Below, one piece after another: positions 6,847-12,592 of a DNA stretch of 12,592 bases; the stretch's first letter is position 1, and each line of letters starts with the position of its first letter. The notes under the pieces were generated by a model. The model had not been told where the DNA came from. It saw only the letters and a program-made list of their open reading frames with translations, and made no database searches. A program made the position numbers and the translations under genes. Origin of the DNA: Candidatus Glassiibacteriota bacterium (GTDB lineage: Bacteria; Gemmatimonadota; Glassbacteria; GWA2-58-10); the NCBI GenBank assembly GCA_016934095.1, contig JAFGTO010000124.1:1-12592 (forward strand), written 5' to 3'.

Positions 6847-7977
6847 TCACAGGTCTTCCGGCAGGCTCAACAGCCAGAGGTCGTAGTTGCCGCTGCGGTT
6901 GGAGCCGTAGATCACGAGCTTGCCGTTCGGAGAGAACCGGGGACACATGGCACCGGCTTTTTCCAGAGTCAGGGGCCGCTCCAGCGAATCGCTCATCCGG
7001 TGGAGCCAGAGATCCCGGTCGCGCACCATCACCAGCCACTTGCCGTCCGGGCTGATGTCCGCGTCCTCGGCACCCGGCCCGGTGATCCTGGCGACCTGCC
7101 CGCTGTCCAGCGAGACCTGACAGACCACGGGCAGGCTGTCGGCGAACGAAGTGAAGATTACTCCCGAGGCATCCGGCAGCCAGCGCGGGAACATCGGATA
7201 GTACTCCGGGCCGACCACCTCCACCGTTTGCCGCTCGGGATCATCGGCATCGACAAGCTTAAGGCTCAGGCTTTTTTGCTGTTTGGCGATATAAACCACA
7301 CGGCTGTCCAGCGGCGAGAACACCGGAGCCCACTCGGGGCAAGATTCCGAGACCAGCGGCTCGGCGACCTTGGGGTCATCCTCGAGGTTGACCAGCCAGA
7401 TATCGCGGCTTCCGGCCCGCTCACTCCAGAAGACCAGCCGGTTGCCGTCGGCCGACCAGCTCGGCCCCCATCCACCCTGGTAGGTTATCCTCTCGGTACC
7501 CTGACCGTTAGAAGAAGCGGTCCAGATCTCCGGGTCTCCACTCCGGAAAGAGGTGAAAGCCACCATGGTGCCGCGCGGAGAAAACTCCCCCTCCCAGTCG
7601 TTGCGCGCCGACAGGGTAAACTGGACCGGGGAGGCCGCGATCACCAGCGGGACCTCTTCGCCGGCCAGCACCGAATCACCGTCAAGCGCTTCGACCCGCA
7701 GCCGGTGAGTGCGATAGCTCAACCCGCGCAGCACGGTCTCGAGGCCTTCGGCCAGGCGGCCATCCACATCCGAGCTCCAGACATAGCGGAACTCTGCTGC
7801 TGCGGCAGGCGGCTCGCCGGACCAGCGCGCCCGGCAGGCCACTTCCTGGTCCTGGTAAAAAGCCTGTCCCGGGGCAGGCAGGACAATTTCCAGCCCGGCG
7901 GCCCGGGTTGCCCGGGTCGGGACTAAAACGAATGCTGCCAGCAAGGCAGCGGCCAAATGAGTCTTCATTCCGTTCAT
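6847..7977 (-). CDS. Exported TolB-like (PD40) beta-propeller protein with Ig-like N-terminal domain
   Basis: The protein has up to 376 residues. Residues 1-27 are a signal peptide (hydrophobic core, Ala-rich end, probable cut after ATRA or ATRAA), with no lipobox. Residues 29-113 look like an Ig-like fold: ...VACRARWSG..., YVWSSDVDGRLAEG and THRLRVEALDGDSV. From about 115 to the end there are six PD40/WD40-like blades, each with an FSPxG-type turn, such as EFSPRGTMVAFTSF, SWSADGNRLVFWSE, DISPDGKWLVMV and RFSPNGKLVIYGSNRSG. Such propellers usually bind proteins or peptides in the periplasm; no enzyme motif is seen. The second ATG (7966-7968, giving MKTH) is the likelier start: AGGA lies 9 nt upstream of it, but directly abuts the first ATG. 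It follows the ParA-type gene by 37 nt. TolB itself differs, lacking this Ig domain and usually lying by tolA/pal. Confidence 0.85.
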   Translation of the reverse strand: MNGMKTHLAAALLAAFVLVPTRATRAAGLEIVLPAPGQAFYQDQEVACRARWSGEPPAAAAEFRYVWSSDVDGRLAEGLETVLRGLSYRTHRLRVEALDGDSVLAGEEVPLVIAASPVQFTLSARNDWEGEFSPRGTMVAFTSFRSGDPEIWTASSNGQGTERITYQGGWGPSWSADGNRLVFWSERAGSRDIWLVNLEDDPKVAEPLVSESCPEWAPVFSPLDSRVVYIAKQQKSLSLKLVDADDPERQTVEVVGPEYYPMFPRWLPDASGVIFTSFADSLPVVCQVSLDSGQVARITGPGAEDADISPDGKWLVMVRDRDLWLHRMSDSLERPLTLEKAGAMCPRFSPNGKLVIYGSNRSGNYDLWLLSLPEDL

Positions 7978-8014
7978 TCCTGAGACTGATGAATTGAGAG
8001 CCTCACCGGCAAGC

Positions 8015-8755
8015 TCACTGCGACATGCGCAGCACTTCGTTGGTCAGGTTGAAATAATCCTCGGAACCGGTGCTGTTGATCGTGTACTCGAAAATGGTTT
8101 TACCGTAGCTGGGGGCTTCCCGCAGCCTGGTGTTGACCCGGATGACAGTCTCGAACACCTTGTTGGGAAAATGTTTGCAGAGGACCTCGTAGATCTCCTG
8201 CGAAAGGTTGGTGCGCACATCGTACTGGGTGGCCAGGATACCCATCAAATCCAGATTGGCCCGGGTAAACCTCCTGACCTCGCGCATCATCTCGATAGTG
8301 TGCTTGGCGCCGTTGAGAGCCAGGTAATCCATGCTGACCGGGATTATCACCTGGTCCGATAGAGCCAGGGCGTTGATATTTATCAGGTTGCGGCTGGGAG
8401 CGCAGTCGCAGATCAGGAAATCGCAGTTGCGCAGGTCGCTCAGCGCGTTGCGCAAAATAAACTCCCTGCCGTCCCGGTTGGCGATCGCCAGCTCGGTCTC
8501 GGTGAGGCTCTTGCCGCCGGACTTGATCAGGAACAGGTTATGACGGACCTGGGTGACAGTCGTCTTGCCGGTGCGCAACAGGTCTGAAAGATTTTTCTCC
8601 GCCTCGGCGCTGAAAACCAGCCCCAGGTCTCCATGCGGGTCGCAGTCGATCAGGATGACCCGCTTACCGCTGAGAGCCAAGCCGTGGCCGAGATTGATTG
8701 CCGTGGTGGTCTTGCCTGTCCCACCTTTGGAAGTAATGACTGAAATTTTAACCAC
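8015..8755 (-). CDS. ParA/Soj-type ATPase, no ParB partner
   Basis: A 246-residue cytoplasmic P-loop ATPase of the ParA/MinD class. The deviant Walker A KGGTGKTTT is at residues 10-18, with signature Lys10 and catalytic Lys15. The A' motif IDCDPHGDLG begins at residue 36, and the Walker B region CDFLICDCAPS is at 111-121 (CAPS instead of the common CPPS). Later segments ALALSDQVIIPVSMDYLALNGA and GILATQYDVRTNLSQEI fit ParA folds. ParA ATPases use ATP-dependent dimerisation and nonspecific DNA binding to segregate or position plasmids, chromosomes or protein complexes. No parB gene is next to it: a TPR gene lies upstream and the propeller gene 37 nt downstream. It could therefore position a cellular complex rather than DNA. 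GTG start; ribosome binding site weak. The family call is firm; the cargo is unknown. Confidence 0.93.
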   Translation of the reverse strand: MVKISVITSKGGTGKTTTAINLGHGLALSGKRVILIDCDPHGDLGLVFSAEAEKNLSDLLRTGKTTVTQVRHNLFLIKSGGKSLTETELAIANRDGREFILRNALSDLRNCDFLICDCAPSRNLININALALSDQVIIPVSMDYLALNGAKHTIEMMREVRRFTRANLDLMGILATQYDVRTNLSQEIYEVLCKHFPNKVFETVIRVNTRLREAPSYGKTIFEYTINSTGSEDYFNLTNEVLRMSQ

Positions 8756-8826
8756 GGAATTACGTTCGGGAAGGGGTAACCGGGTATAACAACACTGTGA
8801 TATCTATCGGTAATCTAATAGCGCTT

Positions 8827-8992
8827 TGAAATATTCAGGATTTAGGGTATTAAGGCTGTCAAGGGCCGTTTCCACTCCTGGGACAACGACATGCGGCAAG
8901 GAGACTTTAATTGCATAACATACAGTAAATCTTACAGTTACACTTAAAACGGCTTGCCTTGCCCTTGACAGCCAACCAATCAAAATATTTCA
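8827..8992. repeat. Nested inverted repeats between the TPR and ParA genes
   Basis: The inner arms GGCTGTCAAGGGC (8854-8866) and GCCCTTGACAGCC (8961-8973) are perfect 13-bp inverted copies 94 nt apart. The outer arms TGAAATATT (8827-8835) and AATATTTCA (8984-8992) are perfect 9-bp inverted copies. Each inner arm contains TTGACA reading outward. The interior has no open frame of note and no clear target-site duplication flanks the arms. It may be a small MITE-like element, an operator region or a structured RNA segment. The rest of the 281-nt gap holds no gene, and I see no convincing -10 box for the ParA gene. Confidence 0.6.
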
Positions 8993-8997
8993 TCACT

Positions 8998-9023
8998 GGG
9001 CGTTGAGGTCCTTTTCAACGCCC
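8998..9023 (-). terminator. Stem-loop after the TPR gene, possible terminator
   Basis: GGGCGTTGA (8998-9006) pairs perfectly with TCAACGCCC (9015-9023) around an 8-nt loop, 13 nt past the TPR stop codon. The stem is strong, but the following minus-strand sequence (AGTGATGAAATATTTTG) lacks an immediate T run. It may attenuate or stabilise the transcript rather than end it cleanly. Confidence 0.5.
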
Positions 9024-9036
9024 CTCAAAAACTTCT

Positions 9037-10011
9037 TTATTTGCTCTTGTCCTTGATAATCTTGATCGCTTCGTTGATTTTCAGGCTGGCCTTGGTCAGG
9101 TCCATGGTCCCGACATTTTCGAGCGGAGAAATCACTTTCGGAATCGTGATCTTGCTCAGTTTCTTTCTCATCTGCCGCCTTTTGAACTTTTCGAAACGTT
9201 TCTTCTTCAGCAAATCCTGCTGCTCGCCCTCCGTGGTTTCCTCGGCAACCACCACCAGCGAACGGGAAAAAAACAGGTCCCTGCCTTCGACATCGGTCAG
9301 AGGTACGGACCGGCGCCGCCCTGCTTTCGGGGAAGCCAGCTCCTTGGCCTTGCGGTACATCAGGCTGGCTTTGTCCGGCATCCCCTTTTTATCGTACAGT
9401 ATGCCCAGGTTATAGTATACCCTGGGATTATCCTGTTGGAACTCCAGTACTTTCTCGAAACAGGAAACGGCCAGGTTGATCTCATCGAGCTTATTATAAG
9501 CCTCTCCGAGGTGCAGAAAAGTTTCCGGGTCGGAGTGGTTCAGCTCCAGGGCTTTTTTCAGCATGCCCACAGCCTCGACATACAGGCCGCGATGGTAAAA
9601 GATCATGCCCAGGTTGCGGTAGCCCTCGGCGCTACGCGGGTTGACGGCGATGACCTTGCGCTGACAGCGCTCGGCACTCTCGTAATTCTTGAGATGAAGG
9701 TACGCAACGCCCAGACAACAGAGGACCTGTTCGTTCTCCTGCTCGCCCTGCAGCACCAGGGAGAAATAAGAAATCGCCTTGCGGTAATCTCCAAGCTGAA
9801 AAAAGGCCAAGCCGATATGTTTAACGGCACCCGGATGGCGGCTGTTCAATTTCAAGGCGCTTTCGAATTCAGTAACCGCCTCGGAGTACCTGGCTTTCTC
9901 GAAATGATCCAAACCCGCGGCGTAAAGCCCCTCGGCCCGGCTGGCTGCGGCCCGCTCAGGGCTGTCGTTACCGGCTCCGGCCGAGTTCGATTCCTGTTCC
10001 GGACTTGCCAT
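9037..10011 (-). CDS. TPR-repeat protein with basic C-terminal tail
   Basis: A 324-residue protein with no signal peptide, so probably cytoplasmic. After a 26-residue polar N-terminus come six consecutive 34-residue tetratricopeptide repeats in perfect register: residues 27-60, 61-94, 95-128, 129-162, 163-196 and 197-230. Each carries the canonical small and aromatic positions (for example NLGMIFYHRGLYVEA and YYNLGILYDKKGMPDKA). The C-terminal 94 residues contain no TPR. They hold a strongly basic stretch (KKKRFEKFKRRQMRKKLSK) and an amphipathic end rich in Lys and Ile. TPR arrays are protein-binding scaffolds; the partner is unknown, and the adjacent ParA ATPase is a candidate only by position. 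ATG is preceded by GGAG about 5 nt upstream, and a good promoter lies upstream at 10061-10089. Confidence 0.9.
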   Translation of the reverse strand: MASPEQESNSAGAGNDSPERAAASRAEGLYAAGLDHFEKARYSEAVTEFESALKLNSRHPGAVKHIGLAFFQLGDYRKAISYFSLVLQGEQENEQVLCCLGVAYLHLKNYESAERCQRKVIAVNPRSAEGYRNLGMIFYHRGLYVEAVGMLKKALELNHSDPETFLHLGEAYNKLDEINLAVSCFEKVLEFQQDNPRVYYNLGILYDKKGMPDKASLMYRKAKELASPKAGRRRSVPLTDVEGRDLFFSRSLVVVAEETTEGEQQDLLKKKRFEKFKRRQMRKKLSKITIPKVISPLENVGTMDLTKASLKINEAIKIIKDKSK

Positions 10012-10060
10012 TTTTCTCCACCGGCCTTATTTTTTAACATTGATCAGAGTTCTTTGAAAA

Positions 10061-10089
10061 AATTTAGTCCATTCGGAAACTGCTGTCAA
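10061..10089 (-). promoter_or_regulatory. Sigma-70-like promoter of the TPR gene
   Basis: On the minus strand a perfect TTGACA (10084-10089) is followed by a 17-nt spacer and TAAATT (10061-10066). Transcription would begin near 10054 and give a leader of roughly 42 nt carrying the GGAG ribosome binding site. It is back to back with the candidate rpmE promoter. Confidence 0.7.
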
Positions 10090-10118
10090 GTGTCATCGAG
10101 GCAGTATTACTTATTTTA

Positions 10119-10160
10119 TTGATATTTAAAACCTTTCATTTTATCTTATTGTGTTAAAAT
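10119..10160 (+). promoter_or_regulatory. Candidate promoter region for rpmE
   Basis: Two overlapping options exist in this A+T-rich patch. TTGATA (10119-10124), a 17-nt spacer and TATCTT (10142-10147) form one. An extended -10, TGTTAAAAT (10152-10160, hexamer TAAAAT), with a weak upstream CTTTCA forms the other. Either would give a leader over 200 nt long before the TTG start of rpmE at 10375. Confidence 0.5.
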
Positions 10161-10374
10161 TGTTCCGGATCCCGGGACCGCCGATGAAGCGGCCAGGATG
10201 GATACCGGTTTTGTTCTTTTAGATTTCAGGCAACCCGCCGGGGGCGCAAGGGACCTGCCGGTTTGCTCCCCGGGAGCCCGGCTCGGCAGCGGGAACGGCG
10301 CCGGGCCCGAAAGACCGGCCCCGCTGGTTGCAACCTGTGCGCAACAAGCCAACACGAAACAAAAGGAGTAGATC
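10161..10374 (+). promoter_or_regulatory. Structured 5' leader of rpmE
   Basis: The 214 bases between the candidate promoter and rpmE are abruptly G+C-rich and can fold. One stem pairs CCGGATCC (10165-10172) with GGATACCGG (10200-10208, one bulged A) and encloses a CCGC/GCGG stem. A large hairpin at 10287-10326 has an outer 7-bp stem (CAGCGGG/CCCGCTG) and an inner 5-bp stem (GCCGG/CCGGC) around a 10-nt loop. It ends 36 nt before the AAGGAG ribosome binding site. Ribosomal protein leaders often bind their own product; bL31 autoregulation is known in enterobacteria. I do not recognise a named riboswitch. Confidence 0.45.
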
Positions 10375-10710
10375 TTGAAAAAGAAATTGCATCCGGAATA
10401 CAAGAAATGCCTTGTGTCCTGCGCCTGCGGAAGCACTTTCGAAACCCGGTCGACCATAGACAAGATCCACGTGGAAATCTGCTCGCAGTGCCATCCTTTT
10501 TACACGGGCAAGCAGAAACTGGTCGATTCAGCCGGGCGGGTGGAGCTGTACAACCGCAGGTACCGCAAGGTCGGGAAAAAGGATAACGCCGCCGGTACAA
10601 AGCAGAAGGCCGGGGAGGAGAAAAAGGCTAAACCGGCAGCCGGGCCGGTGGCTGCAGTCGAGTCCAAAGAGGGCAGCGGCGACCGGGCGAAAGCCGACGC
10701 TGAGAGCTGA
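10375..10710 (+). CDS. rpmE: Large-subunit ribosomal protein bL31, zinc-binding (C+) form, with C-terminal extension
   Basis: The first ~65 residues are a normal bL31: LHPEYKK, SCACGSTFETRSTIDKIHVEICSQCHPFYTGKQK and VDSAGRVELYNRRY. Cys16, Cys18, Cys36 and Cys39 give the CxC...CxxC zinc site of the C+ paralogue type. bL31 sits in the intersubunit bridge near the central protuberance. The protein continues for another ~45 residues of Lys, Ala, Gly and Glu-rich low complexity, making 111 residues against about 65-90 in typical members. The start is TTG, preceded by AAGGAG with a 6-nt spacer, which is an excellent ribosome binding site and fixes the start. It is followed 66 nt later by DUF1385 and then prfA, a recurrent translation cluster; rho, often upstream in such clusters, is absent here. 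Confidence 0.96.
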   Translation: MKKKLHPEYKKCLVSCACGSTFETRSTIDKIHVEICSQCHPFYTGKQKLVDSAGRVELYNRRYRKVGKKDNAAGTKQKAGEEKKAKPAAGPVAAVESKEGSGDRAKADAES

Positions 10711-10776
10711 TCGCCTTCTCAGGCCCCGGGCCTTGCCGGGACCCTGTGCAAAGGTATCTGCCGGAGGACCGTCAAG

Positions 10777-11802
10777 ATGAACCATCTTGCCGGAGGCACT
10801 CTCCGGAAACGGGCTTGCGTAAAGAACCGAAGCGGAGAATCATTGGCTGAAAAAGAGATAAAGATGGGCGGGCAGGCGGTGATCGAAGGGGTGATGATGC
10901 GCTCGGCGGACACCTGGGCAGTGGCAGTGCGCTCGCCTAACGGAGAAATAGTGGTGAAAAAGGAATCATGGCTGCCCGCGGGAAAGCGCTTCCGCTTCCT
11001 CAAGCTGCCGGTTCTGCGGGGAGCGGTGGTGCTGGTCGAGACCCTGGTGCTGGGAGTCAAGGCGCTCAGCTTCTCCGCTGACGTGGCCTCGAGCGAACAG
11101 TCGTCGGAAGACGACCCGGCCGAGCCGAAAACCCAGAAAGGCTTCTGGTGGACCGTTTCGCTGATCGGCACGGTGGCCTTGTCGCTGCTGCTGGGGATAC
11201 TGATTTTTTTCTACATCCCGCTACTGCTTACCGAGCTGCTGAATATCGAAAGCCCGATCCTGTTCAACCTGGTGGATGGCCTCTTGCGGGTAGTTTTCTT
11301 CCTGGCTTATCTGCTGATTATCTCCAGGTGGCAAGAGATAAAACGGGTGTTCGAGTACCACGGAGCGGAACACAAGACGATTTTCGCCTATGAGGACTCC
11401 AAAGAGCTTACCTGGGATAACATCCGGCCGTACAGCACCTTTCACCAGCGCTGCGGCACGAGTTTCATCCTGGTCCTGATGCTGGTCAGCATCCTGGTCT
11501 TCATACTCCTGGGTAAACCCTACCTCTGGCAGGACAGGCTGCTCCGCATGCTGATCATCCCGCTGATCGGCGGCATAACCTACGAGCTGATCAAGCTGGG
11601 CGACCGCTTTGCCGGCCACCCGGTAGTCCGCTTGTTTATCGGGCCGGGGCTGTGGCTGCAGCGGATAACCACCAGGCAGCCGGACAAGAGCCAGGTTGAG
11701 GTCGCAGTCGCCTCGCTGAGAGCCGCCCTGGGGCTGGACCAGCCCGTCCCCGTTCCATCCGCCGCCTCCCCGCACCAGACAGCCAAACGTCCTGGTTACT
11801 AG
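10777..11802 (+). CDS. DUF1385 family membrane protein (YqhQ-like)
   Basis: A 341-residue protein. The family N-terminal signature MGGQAVIEGVMMRS is at residues 30-43. About four transmembrane segments follow (roughly 122-152, 160-182, 229-245 and 258-275). Between them lie the conserved hydrophilic motifs EYHGAEHK (His195, Glu198, His199) and HQRCGTSF (His223, Cys226), which look like possible metal ligands. No biochemical activity is established for the family to my knowledge. The relative in Bacillus subtilis is YqhQ. The ATG at 10777 has GGAGG 9 nt upstream. A TTG at 10843, preceded by GGAG at 5 nt, would give a protein starting closer to the conserved region and is a credible alternative. 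It lies between rpmE and prfA on the same strand, as in many other genomes. Confidence 0.93.
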   Translation: MNHLAGGTLRKRACVKNRSGESLAEKEIKMGGQAVIEGVMMRSADTWAVAVRSPNGEIVVKKESWLPAGKRFRFLKLPVLRGAVVLVETLVLGVKALSFSADVASSEQSSEDDPAEPKTQKGFWWTVSLIGTVALSLLLGILIFFYIPLLLTELLNIESPILFNLVDGLLRVVFFLAYLLIISRWQEIKRVFEYHGAEHKTIFAYEDSKELTWDNIRPYSTFHQRCGTSFILVLMLVSILVFILLGKPYLWQDRLLRMLIIPLIGGITYELIKLGDRFAGHPVVRLFIGPGLWLQRITTRQPDKSQVEVAVASLRAALGLDQPVPVPSAASPHQTAKRPGY

Positions 11803-11858
11803 CCTCACTCCCTTTTTGCATGCATCCTACAATATCCCCAAAAGCTTAGAAGAACATT

Positions 11859-12592
11859 ATGGAAGAAAAAATTAAAACCATTGTCGCACGCTATGCCGAG
11901 CTGGAGCGGCTGATGACAGCCGATGAAGTGGTTTCCGACCCATCCAGGCTGAAATCCCTCGCCAAAGAGCACGCCCGCCTGGCACCTGTAGTGGAGTGCG
12001 GCAGGAAGCTGGAAACCCTGCGGAAAAATATCGACGGCAACCGTCAGCTTGTCGAGCAGGACCCCGACCCGGAGCTGGTTTGCCTGGCCGAAGAGGAGCT
12101 GAAAGAGCTGGAAGAAACCGAACGGGAGCTGGTCGAGGAGCTGAAAAAACTGCTGATACCCCCCGATCCGATGGACGAAAAGAGCATCATCATGGAAATC
12201 CGTGCCGGCACCGGGGGCGAGGAAGCCTCCCTGTTTGCCGCCGACCTTTTCCGCATGTACTCGCACTATATCGAACCGATGGGCTGGCACATGGAGGTGA
12301 TCTCGCTGAACGCCTCCGGGATGAAAGGGATCAAAGAGGTTATCTTCCAGGTGCAGGGCGAGGGCGTTTACGGCAAGCTGAAATACGAAAGCGGCGTGCA
12401 CCGCGTCCAACGGGTACCGCAGACCGAGTCCAGCGGCCGCATCCACACCTCGGCCGCCACGGTAGCGGTGCTGCCCGAGGCCGAGGAGATCGACCTTGAG
12501 ATCAACCCTGCGGACCTGAAAATAGATGTTTTCCGCAGCAGCGGCCCCGGCGGCCAGAGTGTCAACACCACGGACTCGGCGGTGCGCATAAC
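11859..12592 (+). CDS. prfA: Peptide chain release factor 1 (3' end cut by window)
   Basis: RF1 recognises UAA and UAG stop codons and triggers peptide release in the ribosome. The visible 244 residues include the N-terminal coiled-coil domain, the MEIRAGTGGEEASLFAADLFRMY segment, and GVHRVQRVPQTESSGRIHTS, which holds the tripeptide PQT at 187-189. The PxT form identifies RF1, not RF2 (SPF). The catalytic GGQ follows at 231-233 in SSGPGGQSVNTTDSAVRI. About a third of the protein is missing beyond the window. The ATG at 11859 is the natural start for the family, but the ribosome binding site is weak (AGAAGA). It lies 56 nt after the DUF1385 gene and probably belongs to the same transcript. prmC, which methylates the GGQ glutamine, often follows but would be outside the window. 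Confidence 0.98.
   Translation, partial: MEEKIKTIVARYAELERLMTADEVVSDPSRLKSLAKEHARLAPVVECGRKLETLRKNIDGNRQLVEQDPDPELVCLAEEELKELEETERELVEELKKLLIPPDPMDEKSIIMEIRAGTGGEEASLFAADLFRMYSHYIEPMGWHMEVISLNASGMKGIKEVIFQVQGEGVYGKLKYESGVHRVQRVPQTESSGRIHTSAATVAVLPEAEEIDLEINPADLKIDVFRSSGPGGQSVNTTDSAVRI

Noticed and set aside
6736..7926. A 396-codon open frame on the plus strand
   Set aside because: Antisense to the propeller gene, whose signal peptide and six blades are clear; no ribosome binding site or family signature.
8965..8993. TTGACA in the right inverted-repeat arm as a complete plus-strand promoter
   Set aside because: The sequence 15-18 nt downstream has no good -10 box, and transcription would run into the end of the oppositely oriented TPR gene.
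10161..10374. The rpmE leader as a known metabolite riboswitch
   Set aside because: I compared it by eye with TPP, cobalamin, SAM, glycine, fluoride and manganese riboswitch cores; short similarities such as GGCAACC occur but no complete conserved core is present.

Overview
The window is mostly ordinary, conserved bacterial chromosome with a decayed left edge. Overall base composition is G+C-rich, but the first ~600 bases are visibly richer in A+T. A cell-envelope lipoprotein with a SPOR domain, a secreted beta-propeller protein and an O-acyltransferase remnant suggest an organism with a Gram-negative type envelope. The block DUF512 - der - plsY - gpsA and the block rpmE - DUF1385 - prfA are recurrent gene orders in Clostridia, Deltaproteobacteria and several uncultivated phyla. 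I cannot place the organism more precisely from this sequence.

Layout, left to right. 1-594 (minus strand) holds the 5' part of an MBOAT O-acyltransferase (AlgI type), broken by two in-frame stops and a frameshift. 595-1125 has no recognisable gene. 1126-1243 holds a tRNA-Pro(GGG) with encoded CCA and its rho-independent terminator. 1330-6611 is a tight minus-strand operon transcribed right to left: DUF512 radical-SAM/PDZ protein, SPOR-domain lipoprotein, der (ribosome-assembly GTPase), plsY and gpsA (first steps of phospholipid synthesis), then a small MerR-type regulator, ending in the tRNA. Its promoter is a strong sigma-70-like site at 6627-6655, placed so close to the first ATG that the mRNA should have almost no leader.

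6847-10011 (minus strand) is an accessory group: a six-TPR protein with a charged C-terminal tail, an orphan ParA-type ATPase without ParB, and an exported protein with an Ig-like domain and a TolB-like propeller. A nested inverted repeat of about 165 bp sits between the TPR gene and the ParA gene.

10012-10374 is a divergent control region: a good promoter for the TPR gene to the left, and a candidate promoter plus a ~210-nt structured leader for rpmE to the right. 10375-12592 (plus strand) is a translation cluster: bL31 with an unusual ~45-residue C-terminal extension, the DUF1385 (YqhQ-like) membrane protein, and release factor 1 running off the window end after its GGQ motif.

There is no CRISPR array, intact transposon or clear defence system. 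The items most worth a second look are the nested inverted repeat, the rpmE leader, the orphan ParA group, the near-leaderless operon promoter and the broken acyltransferase beside a tRNA gene.
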